Assembly: GCA_030615025.1 (NCBI GenBank)
Contig: JAUXAB010000008.1
Coordinates: forward strand, 18,514 to 82,513
DNA from: Phycisphaerae bacterium
GTDB taxonomy: Bacteria > Planctomycetota > Phycisphaerae > Sedimentisphaerales > Anaerobacaceae
Direction of reading: 5' to 3'
DNA length: 64,000 bases
This document shows, in pieces, positions 26,807 to 34,095 of the stretch. Position numbers and translations under genes: made by a program. The notes beneath the pieces are model-generated. The model was not told the origin of the DNA, ran no database searches, and worked only from the letters and a program-made list of their open reading frames with translations. The stretch's first letter is position 1. Each line of letters starts with the position of its first letter.

Positions 26807-26826
26807 AAGGCCTTTTCAATGTGGAC

Positions 26827-27354
26827 TTACTCTAACGTTTTCTTCCTCACAAGTCCGACATCATCGAGCCTTTCCCAAGCAACTTTGGCCAACTTTTTCT
26901 TGCCCGCGAGATGCGGCTTTGACTCCCCGAGCTTCTGAAAAACCTCTTCAAATTCCGGGTTATCTTTTCCGCTCCAATAGGCGATGTGTTTAAGATAGTG
27001 CAGTGAAGCTACAAGCTCAAGCCACTCAGCTTCATTTATTTGAGGAGTATCCGGCAGACTGGCAATTTTATTCAATTTGTCGAACTTACTATTAGTTTTG
27101 GAATTAAGTTCATAATTATTGAACTCATCATCATATCTGATTTCGTCTCTAAGAGTGAAAGTGTCATTAGCAAAGGCAGGACAATACGGCCCATAAAGAT
27201 ACCAGTTGTAACGATAGCCCAAGTCGATGCCCATAAGTTGTAGAAGATAGATTTTTTTTTGTAAGATTTTCCTCGCAGTGAAATTCTCTATTTGTAGATT
27301 GCCGAATCCAATTTTGTCCAGCACAAGCTTTAACAGTATGTGATCTTTGTTCAC
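26827..27354 (-). CDS. YwgA-like protein
   Basis: GTG 27354 is supported by AAAGGAGG about 6 nt upstream. 175 aa. RKILQKKIYLLQLMGIDLGY and YNWYLYGPYCPAFANDT recall the KLQK..Y.L......F.Y..Y..GPYS..L pattern of YwgA and, more remotely, of Panacea-type antitoxin domains. A predicted helical cytoplasmic protein. Immediately followed by the HD phosphohydrolase, so probably its partner or regulator (inference). Family assignment is by motif only. Confidence 0.65.
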   Translation of the reverse strand: MNKDHILLKLVLDKIGFGNLQIENFTARKILQKKIYLLQLMGIDLGYRYNWYLYGPYCPAFANDTFTLRDEIRYDDEFNNYELNSKTNSKFDKLNKIASLPDTPQINEAEWLELVASLHYLKHIAYWSGKDNPEFEEVFQKLGESKPHLAGKKKLAKVAWERLDDVGLVRKKTLE

Positions 27355-28081
27355 TTTACACCTCCTTTAAGGAATCCTACATCCACTTTTTCATATGCAC
27401 AGGTTCCTAATTACCGAATTTGATATGATACAAAATACATCGTCAAACAAAGCTATTTCTGTTCAGAGTTTTTTTCGCGTATATAACTTCTTGTCAAAAC
27501 ACAGCTTACATAAGGCCTAAATTCCGCATGCTCTGAATTACACACATTAAAGTTGTGAAATCTTAATGCGGTCGACAAACACGAAAGTATTAACTTGAGA
27601 AAAGGCCCTTGTCATTTGCCCTCCCGCTTCATCACCATTTGATTGTTCTGAGGACCCTTACTTCAGAAAGAACCATTAGAAATCATATCACAACTTCGCC
27701 AGCAAAGCAAGAAATATATTTCTTCTAAATGACTTCTCTACGTGCGTGCACATTATATTAACAGAACTATACAACTCAAAACCTCCATTAGCATCAAATC
27801 AATTGTTACTTCTAACCACGTGCTTTTTTGCATATTTTAGCGAATTTTTTCCAATTCTTGTCAATTTTTCCGCAAGTACTGCATTTTCAATTGGGGTAAT
27901 TAAAGGTGTCCGCCTGCACCCTCAGGTGGTACTTTTCCACGTTGAATCGCTTCGGATTCTCTCCGGAATTTCCACTACCGATACAAGTTGTTTCCTCTTT
28001 TTTACCCGCCACACAGTAAGGCGGGTTTACTTAAACAGTCCTTCTCGTATCGAAAACTTGTCCGCCTCAGGCGGATCCCTC

Positions 28082-28300
28082 TTCCCCTGATGTCCAGCAA
28101 CCTGATACTCTGATATCCTGATATCCACTTCCTGTTTACCTGATTGCCTGATATCCACATCCTGATACCCTGTTTACCTGATATCCTTCTGTGCCTTTTC
28201 GCGGCTAAAACTCCTGTTATCCTGTTCCCCTGATGTCCAGCAACCTGATACTCTGATATCCTGATATCCACTTCCTGTTTACCTGATTACCTGATAAACT
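28082..28300. repeat. GATATCC word array with an exact 64 bp direct repeat
   Basis: The 64 bp at 28082-28145 recurs identically at 28225-28288 (offset 143). Both copies consist of degenerate words such as CTGATATCCTGATATCC and CCTGTTTACCTGAT, and more such words fill the space between. Confidence 0.85.
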
Positions 28301-28435
28301 TTTTTCTCTCAGCATCTAATAAAAGTCCAATATTTTTAATTATTTACTTTACATCTAACATTTCCTATCGTATAATATTTATCAAACTAAATATAGTTCT
28401 ATTGATACACGCAAAAATAAGTTCAAATTCAAAGG

Positions 28436-28470
28436 AAACTACGAACTATGAACAATGAACTACTCAAAAG
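28436..28470. repeat. ACTACGAACTATGAAC word cluster
   Basis: Degenerate words CTACGAACTATGAACAATG and GAACTACTC. A related cluster (GTTCATAGTTGGTAGTTCAT) lies at 48479-48530 before the pilM gene. Confidence 0.55.
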
Positions 28471-28530
28471 CATCGATAATCCAACTTTAGCTCACTTTAG
28501 GCACTTTAGCTCACTTTTCACTAACTTTTC

Positions 28531-28900
28531 CTCTACATCTGTAGAGAATCCTCTACAAATCAGCTCTTTTTATGCAAAACGAACCCAATTTGCTGGATGC
28601 TCAAATGAACGTAAATAAAGTATTAACAAAGAATTATGAAAATAAGACACTTGGTCAAAGTGGGAAAAACGAACCCAAAACGAACCCAATACGAACCCAA
28701 ACGAACCCAATCAAAGCCAATTTCCAAAAAGCCCAAATGTTCGTAACTACTATCCGGACAAAGGATTATGGAAATATATCTAATTGTTCGCTTGCTGAAA
28801 ACAAACCCAATACAAAGCCAAACAAAGCCAATCAAACCCAATTTTCCCGCCCTACGTGGCGAAACAAATCCGAACAAAGCCAATTTCAGAGGCAAAAAAA
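28531..28900 (+). repeat. Dispersed MQN-type repeat element, copy 1
   Basis: The element begins with the palindrome CTCTACA-TC-TGTAGAG (28531-28546), then CTCTACAAATCAG and TTTTTATGCAAAAC. An open frame from ATG 28572 to 28946 (124 aa) follows, rich in Asn, Lys, Pro and Thr, with MNVNKVLTKNYENKTLGQ and short NEPNTNP/NKANQTQ tandem motifs. The same architecture recurs at 46468. No known domain; composition suggests a nucleic-acid-level element rather than a functional protein, although the frame is kept open in both copies. Confidence 0.75.
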
Positions 28901-28953
28901 TGCTGCTCTCCACCTTTTTGCTGTGGGATATCTAAGGAAAAAATGATATATTA

Positions 28954-28959
28954 TATAAT
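28954..28959 (+). promoter_or_regulatory. Possible -10 box for the propeller gene
   Basis: A perfect TATAAT in an AT-rich stretch, 39 bases before ATG 28998. No good -35 is visible at the usual distance. Confidence 0.3.
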
Positions 28960-28997
28960 CGTTTGAAAAGAAAATATCATTTTGAAAGGGTTTAGTA

Positions 28998-30653
28998 ATG
29001 GATACGCAAAAAACTAAAAAAGCAGGTCTCAGTAAAGCTCTGATAGCTCTGACAGCGGCGGTTTCTTGCCTGGTAATCTATATCTTAGCTTGTGTCTTAT
29101 CACCTGTGACGTGGTCGCCGGATTCATCCAAAATCGCGCTGCTCGTTACTCCTATGGACGATGACCCGGACATGTACGCAATCTTCACCTACGATATCGC
29201 AACGGACCAGCGCCTCTTATTGGATGAGGTTAAACCAGATGGAGTCCTCTCTGCTCCCGCATGGTCACCGGATGGCAACTGGATAGCGTATTATAAAGTC
29301 GACTCCTCCCCACCGGAAGAACCTGCACCACCGCCTCAGGCTGACCCCAACGCGAAAGAACAAACAAGCGAAAAGACAACTGCTGAAGAGCTGTTCAGCG
29401 AAGAAAACAAAATGTTGCCATCTTTTCTGTTAGATATTGTTAAGGAAAAGTTGGAGGAAGAAGAAGACATCGAGACTTTCGATGTGAAGTTGATGGCTGT
29501 CAGACCGGATGGCAAGGGAAAAAAGGTCCTGCGAGTTCTAAAGTTCGTGGGCGACGAAGATGCACGTAAGGGCCTGCCGGCTATTAAGCCGGAATGGTCT
29601 CCAGATTCTGAGTCTCTTTTTTATGTCCGCACAATAGGCGACATACACTATATTGCCAGTTTAAGTATAGATACTGGTGAAGCATACGTACATCTGTTCA
29701 GCTTGGGCGGTATGCCACTCGTATCGCCGGATGGAAATTGGGTCGCCTCTTTGCTCGAAGACACGCTAATGTTGGGCCGTGTCGACGGCACAATGTCTAA
29801 ATATCTAAAAGTAGATGAGCTCGAATATTCGTTCGCTGCCTGGTCCCCGGATTCAAAAAAGCTTCTTCTCACAGCGAAAAATGTGTTCGTGCTGATTGAT
29901 ACTAACACCGGCGACAAAAAGCTCATCCGTGACCCTGGCGCTGAGCTTCTTGGCTTTGGCTGCTTCTCCCCGCCAGGCGATAGCATATACTATCTCGCTG
30001 GCTACGAAAGCGACGACCCCAATTCACCTGAGCCCGGGTTTGGCATCAAGTCTATGAACTTAAACGACAAAAAAACAACCGTTCTATTCACAATCCCGGA
30101 GCAAATTCGAGTTATCCTTGACGGTGACACGCTGGCGCAATTTTCCGTTTCGCCTAACGGCAGGATGTTTTTGGCAAGAGCCATCAAAGAGGATGATTCC
30201 GGCGAGGGAAAATCAATACTGCTTTTCTGGGACGGCAAAACCCAAAAAATTGTCGAAACAGACCCCTGGCTGGTAAAAATCCTCTTCACTGACAAGGATT
30301 TGATCTTTGAAGAAAAGCTCATAGGCAAATGGAAAGGTAAGGACGGCGCAACCTTAATCTCCGAACGCGCACAGGAAAATACATATAAGCTCACATTAAT
30401 CGAACAAAACGATGAAAAACAAATCTACACGGCAAGTCTATACAAGCAAAAAAATATGATGTTCCTGTATGTACGTTCCGAGCAGAAGGATGAAAGTATT
30501 TATGTAAAAGTTGACCGGATAGAGCCGAAACTGCTGCTGCGAGAAGAAATGGATCACGATGAAGTTGCCGAAATGCTGAGCAAGCCCCCAGAATCGCTGA
30601 AGCAAGAAGCCGACAAGGTTGATTACACATTTGAAGGGACTCGCATACAGTAA
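28998..30653 (+). CDS. Membrane-anchored TolB/PD40-type beta-propeller protein
   Basis: ATG 28998 follows GAAAGGG. 551 aa: a single N-terminal hydrophobic segment (residues ~13-38, ALIALTAAVSCLVIYILA) anchors a propeller with blades opening TWSPDSSKIALL, AWSPDGNWIAYY, EWSPDSESLFYV, VSPDGNWVASL, AWSPDSKKLLLTA and SVSPNGRMFLARA. An acidic insertion (residues ~105-170) breaks the first blades. The C-terminal ~120 residues (GKWKGKDGATLISERAQ onward) look like a separate small beta domain. Extracytoplasmic; ligand and role unknown. Flanked by unrelated genes. Confidence 0.82.
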   Translation: MDTQKTKKAGLSKALIALTAAVSCLVIYILACVLSPVTWSPDSSKIALLVTPMDDDPDMYAIFTYDIATDQRLLLDEVKPDGVLSAPAWSPDGNWIAYYKVDSSPPEEPAPPPQADPNAKEQTSEKTTAEELFSEENKMLPSFLLDIVKEKLEEEEDIETFDVKLMAVRPDGKGKKVLRVLKFVGDEDARKGLPAIKPEWSPDSESLFYVRTIGDIHYIASLSIDTGEAYVHLFSLGGMPLVSPDGNWVASLLEDTLMLGRVDGTMSKYLKVDELEYSFAAWSPDSKKLLLTAKNVFVLIDTNTGDKKLIRDPGAELLGFGCFSPPGDSIYYLAGYESDDPNSPEPGFGIKSMNLNDKKTTVLFTIPEQIRVILDGDTLAQFSVSPNGRMFLARAIKEDDSGEGKSILLFWDGKTQKIVETDPWLVKILFTDKDLIFEEKLIGKWKGKDGATLISERAQENTYKLTLIEQNDEKQIYTASLYKQKNMMFLYVRSEQKDESIYVKVDRIEPKLLLREEMDHDEVAEMLSKPPESLKQEADKVDYTFEGTRIQ

Positions 30654-30716
30654 AAGAACTCCGAGGCAAAGCAGGTATCATTGTGCAGCTTCTGTTGATT
30701 TCGTTTTTTAAGACCG

Positions 30717-31814
30717 CTAACGGAGTATATGAACGTTGCCTAATCGCACACGTTTTAGCCCCTCCGCCCTGGCAGCCACAAGACACTCCTCCGCCTGGCT
30801 CCGTGATGTCAGCGGCAGGTCTGTCATAAGAAAATCTGCATGAAAACCAAGAAGGGCATAGGGAATGTTGGCGTCCAGCTCAGCAATGAACGACGCTATC
30901 GCCTTGACCTCCTGCTCATCGATGTAACCCGGCACAAGCAGCGTGCTGGCAACAAGTGGGGGCGGCTCAGGCCTTTGGGGTATACGCTTCGCTGCCGCCG
31001 CAAAGTTTTCCAGGGTCCGGCTGTTATCAACACCGCAAAGCGCATAATGGATGTTTTTATTTATAGCTTTCAAATCGAACTTTACACACCCGCCGCTTTC
31101 CAGAGACAAACTCATCGCCTCCTGAAGCAGCTCCGGACTCATAGACCCGTTCGTCTCCCAGCAGATGCGCAAGATTCGCTCCTTGTTTTGTCTGCGTGCC
31201 AATCTCGCAGCAGCCAGCGCATGGGGCAGCTGAGGCGTCGGGTCACCACCGAAAAAGCAGATGCAGGAAGTGCTCGCAGTTACGCTTTCCGCAAGCTCCG
31301 CAGCAGTATGCGTTTGACTCGTCATCGAATGCTCCCGATAGTGCCAGTTCTGGCAGAACAGGCAGTCAAATGTGCACGCCTTATAGAACACAGCCAGGTT
31401 CACGTAGCCCTGTTCCGCTCCGCGTTGGTATGCCCATTGCGGATATCCGGCCCCGCTGCCCCCTGCACATACCCAGTCAGCCACGCAGTTAGTTGGCAGC
31501 GGGTCATAGTACCATGACACCGCTGCCTCTTCGGCACTGCCACCTTTCAAATGCCCTTGCTCATTTCTTCGCACACCGCAGTAGCCCCGCCCGCCCGCCG
31601 GGATTTTGCACTTGTTTTGACACAGGCCACATCGGACACCCCCCACAGCCGATGGCGGAAAAGCAGCAAGGCCAAACCTCTCGCGACTTCGGGCATGAAT
31701 CTCTTTAAACTCCGCCAGACATTCGTCGTCACCTTTGCGAACACATTCGGCGCAAAGCGACAAGACTTTTGCTACTTCCGGGAAACTCTTCTTGCACTTT
31801 TTGCACCTGGCCAT
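30717..31814 (-). CDS. Radical SAM protein, PflA/PflX-like
   Basis: 365 aa. An N-terminal zinc-ribbon-like region has paired Cys (CKKCKKSF, LCAEC), then a second cluster RCGLCQNKCKIPAGGRGYCG. The radical SAM motif is ACTFDCLFCQNWHYRE (about residues 145-160), as in the COG1180/COG1313 branch of pyruvate-formate-lyase-activating-like enzymes. FFGGDPTPQLPHALAAARLA and KFDLKAINKNIHYALCGV follow. Its substrate protein is not evident. The upstream gene on the same strand encodes an ACT protein; a ~100 bp gap separates them. Confidence 0.85.
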   Translation of the reverse strand: MARCKKCKKSFPEVAKVLSLCAECVRKGDDECLAEFKEIHARSRERFGLAAFPPSAVGGVRCGLCQNKCKIPAGGRGYCGVRRNEQGHLKGGSAEEAAVSWYYDPLPTNCVADWVCAGGSGAGYPQWAYQRGAEQGYVNLAVFYKACTFDCLFCQNWHYREHSMTSQTHTAAELAESVTASTSCICFFGGDPTPQLPHALAAARLARRQNKERILRICWETNGSMSPELLQEAMSLSLESGGCVKFDLKAINKNIHYALCGVDNSRTLENFAAAAKRIPQRPEPPPLVASTLLVPGYIDEQEVKAIASFIAELDANIPYALLGFHADFLMTDLPLTSRSQAEECLVAARAEGLKRVRLGNVHILR

Positions 31815-31915
31815 AATAAACCAGCCTCATTAGCCAAAAACTTTGAACCTATCAAATAGGGCCTGAGATGTTACCTTTCTTTTGGGGTCCCGTCAGACCA
31901 TAGTTATTTCCTGCT

Positions 31916-32305
31916 TCAAAGTACCCTCTCAGCACTCCCAATGTTGGGCGTCCCTACCACTATGTAAGTTTTTCCCCCGCCATCGCCCGTGCTGCCGTAC
32001 ACAAAGCTCACATTGATCTTTCTTGCAGCCAGCTTGCCTGCTGCCTTGGCCAGTGCCCCAACCTTGTTCGGCAGATCAACCAAAAGCACATCTGTTTCGG
32101 CACACGTCAACGGGCCGCACTCAGCAATTGCTTTCAAAGCAGCCGAGGGCTTATCAACGACCATCCTTACAACGCCTTGCTCAGTTGTTTCAGCAACCGA
32201 GATAGCAATTATATTGATTTTTCTTTTCGCCAGGTATTGGCAAAAACGCGCTAAACGGCCGGGCTTATTCTCTAAACTCACTGATATTTGTTTCGCCTTT
32301 CTCAT
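31916..32305 (-). CDS. Tandem ACT-domain regulatory protein
   Basis: 129 aa made of two ACT domains: ISVSLENKPGRLARFCQYLA (residues ~7-26) and VDLPNKVGALAKAAGKLA (about 78-95). No catalytic domain is attached. Known ACT proteins bind amino acids or small ligands at domain interfaces. AAAGGAAGC precedes ATG 32305. It is probably cytoplasmic; ligand unknown. Confidence 0.88.
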   Translation of the reverse strand: MRKAKQISVSLENKPGRLARFCQYLAKRKINIIAISVAETTEQGVVRMVVDKPSAALKAIAECGPLTCAETDVLLVDLPNKVGALAKAAGKLAARKINVSFVYGSTGDGGGKTYIVVGTPNIGSAERVL

Positions 32306-32484
32306 TTTTGCTTCCTTTCAATTCGATTGAATTTACTCTTTTCCATTTGCTTTTCACTGTCAAACAGCCCTGCAATACTATTTAGCATAACTATATGGCC
32401 TTCTCGAGTCAAATAGCAAAACAGCAATCCGTTGCCGAAAAAAACCTTAAATTCCAAGCTCTTGTTTTGTAAGATGTAACAAAG

Positions 32485-32511
32485 GCATGGGTTCAAATCC
32501 CACCCTCTCTG
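32485..32511 (+). tRNA. Degenerate tRNA 3' fragment (T arm and acceptor strand)
   Basis: ATGGG-TTCAAAT-CCCAC followed by CCTCTCT and G resembles the T arm and 3' acceptor strand of a tRNA. One T-stem pair is broken (A-C) and there is no matching 5' acceptor (AGAGAGG) upstream. A TTTTGTAA at about 32465 could be the remains of an anticodon loop. Not functional; a possible attachment-site scar. Confidence 0.45.
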
Positions 32512-32530
32512 TTGCTTTCAGAGCTGTGAA

Positions 32531-33517
32531 ATGAAAAGGATTATTTCGGTATCGCGCAGAACAGATGTCCCGGCCTTTTACGGCGATTGGTTTATGGGCC
32601 GACTGGCTGAAGGCTTTGTGGGCATAGTGCATCCATTTGGCGGACAGAGATATATTGTCTCGCTTATGCCCGAAGACGTTGTTTGTTTTGTGTTCTGGTC
32701 CAAAAACTTTGGCCCCTTTATTGAAAACTTGAAAATCATCGACCGTTTAGGGTACAAATTTTATTTTAACTATACCGTTACCGGCCTGCCGCATGTCTTT
32801 GAAAGTAAGGTAGAAAAGGAAGCGGCAATTGAAACCTTGAAGCAGTTGAGCAAACTCTATTCGCCAAAGCACATAAACTGGCGGTTCGACCCCATCATTA
32901 TATCAAGTATCTGCGACCGCGATTTTTACATTAGAGCCTTTGAAGAGCTTGCCTCCGAGTTCGCAGGATTCGTTCAGCGCTGTTATTTCAGCTTCGTTGT
33001 GAATTACGGCAAAGTCATTCGCAATTTTGCCGAATTTGAAAAGTCGCACGGCCTAAAAATCTTCGATTGCAGCAGTGATTTCAAGGTCGAGCTGGCAAAC
33101 GAATTGGCAGCCATCGCAGCCCGTTACGGAATCCAGATGTTTTCATGCTGCGGCGATTATTTAGTTGGAGAAAAAATTAAAAAAGCCCATTGCATTGATG
33201 GCTGCATCATTCAAGAGTTGTTTTTCCCCAGTGGCTTCTCCTACAATACGAAGCCGACGAGGAACGAGTGCGGCTGCACGGAAAGTACCGATATTGGTAC
33301 TTATGATACGTGTCCGCATGGCTGCGTATACTGCTATGCAAATACGAACAAGCGCAAAGCCTACAACGCCTTCAGAAATCACGATAAAACCAGCGCCTTT
33401 TTGGGCTATAGCAAATCCGACTCAGACCGCTGGCTCGTAGAAATTAAGAACGCCAAAACACAAAAAGAGTCTGAGCAATTGAGAATACTTGGTCCGAGAA
33501 ATAATAAATCATTCTAA
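32531..33517 (+). CDS. DUF1848 family protein (radical-SAM-like)
   Basis: 328 aa. The opening IISVSRRTDVPAFYGDWF is the DUF1848 hallmark, and VCFVFWSKNFGPF and INWRFDPIIIS are conserved. Near the C-terminus a Cys cluster (CGCTESTDIGTYDTC, then GCVYCYANTN, about residues 247-274) would bind an Fe-S cluster; the order resembles spore-photoproduct-lyase relatives. Function unknown. It starts 20 bases after a tRNA 3' fragment and has no co-directional neighbour, so it may have arrived by insertion (inference). Confidence 0.88.
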   Translation: MKRIISVSRRTDVPAFYGDWFMGRLAEGFVGIVHPFGGQRYIVSLMPEDVVCFVFWSKNFGPFIENLKIIDRLGYKFYFNYTVTGLPHVFESKVEKEAAIETLKQLSKLYSPKHINWRFDPIIISSICDRDFYIRAFEELASEFAGFVQRCYFSFVVNYGKVIRNFAEFEKSHGLKIFDCSSDFKVELANELAAIAARYGIQMFSCCGDYLVGEKIKKAHCIDGCIIQELFFPSGFSYNTKPTRNECGCTESTDIGTYDTCPHGCVYCYANTNKRKAYNAFRNHDKTSAFLGYSKSDSDRWLVEIKNAKTQKESEQLRILGPRNNKSF

Positions 33518-33804
33518 ACACGTCAAAATCAGTCCTATAATCCCTTCAATAAGGCACCTATGCTGTTTAGAAGCTGACGGTATAGGCATTCGCAAAGTTT
33601 AGTTTTACCTTAGACAAAGTACCAGTTTACTTATGCCGATATTTTAATGTGATTCTCTCTTAAAAAGGGGTGGCCATAGGCATCAGGCAAAGACGTTAGG
33701 ACAATCATTTGGTCTGACCAGCACTATTATGAAAGTCTCTTTGTTTGCATGGGGACCCTGCCGCCGTGCTGCGCCGAAGGGCTTCGCCCCGGCGAGCCTG
33801 ATGA
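33518..33804. other. Short spacer before a gene remnant
   Basis: No gene. GC-rich stretch 33750-33800 contains GGGCTTCGCCC, a small palindrome unlike the AT-rich surroundings. Confidence 0.4.
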
Positions 33805-34095
33805 GAGGATGGTTTTAAGGCCCTTAAATATTACAGAGGACATCCTATTGAGGCAGGCGAAATTATTGCTAAATATTACGATACAACACCCAAACAGTAT
33901 AGAGAACAGGTTTCGGGCCTTAAATGGGATGATTATGAAAAACAGATTATGGCAGGAGAAATCGAGAAGTGGATTGAAACCTTCAGCGTTGTCTCCGAGA
34001 TTAAATTTGCCAATGGAAGAATATCTAAGAAACCAGACGCAGACAAGAGCATAAATACAACATTGCTTGGGAGCCTTTATGAAAATAGCCAATAA
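33805..34095 (+). pseudogene. C-terminal remnant of an NMT1/THI5-like periplasmic binding protein
   Basis: In this frame the DNA reads ~96 residues, among them KALKYYRGHPIEAGEIIAKY, YDTTPKQYREQVSGLKWDDY, IEKWIETFSVVSEI and the closing KSINTTLLGSLYE. This matches the C-terminal end of SsuA/THI5-like ABC binding proteins (amide, sulfonate or pyrimidine type). An in-frame TGA at 33802 and unrelated GC-rich DNA upstream mean the N-terminal two-thirds are missing. Its stop overlaps the sensor kinase start by 17 bases, an arrangement typical of an intact receptor-kinase operon that lost the receptor. Confidence 0.7.

Larger units (their letters stand above)
27355..28530. other. 1.2 kb AT-rich spacer
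   Basis: No supported gene. The first ~650 bases show nothing recognisable. The second half contains GATATCC word repeats with a 64 bp direct duplication and an ACTACGAACTATGAAC word cluster. Confidence 0.5.

Noticed and set aside
27746..28090. 114 aa open frame in the AT-rich spacer
   Set aside because: Phe/Ser-rich composition typical of AT-rich non-coding DNA, and it ends in the repeat field.
28082..28300. CRISPR-like alternation of repeats
   Set aside because: The words are degenerate and not regularly spaced, there are only two long identical copies, and no cas genes are present.
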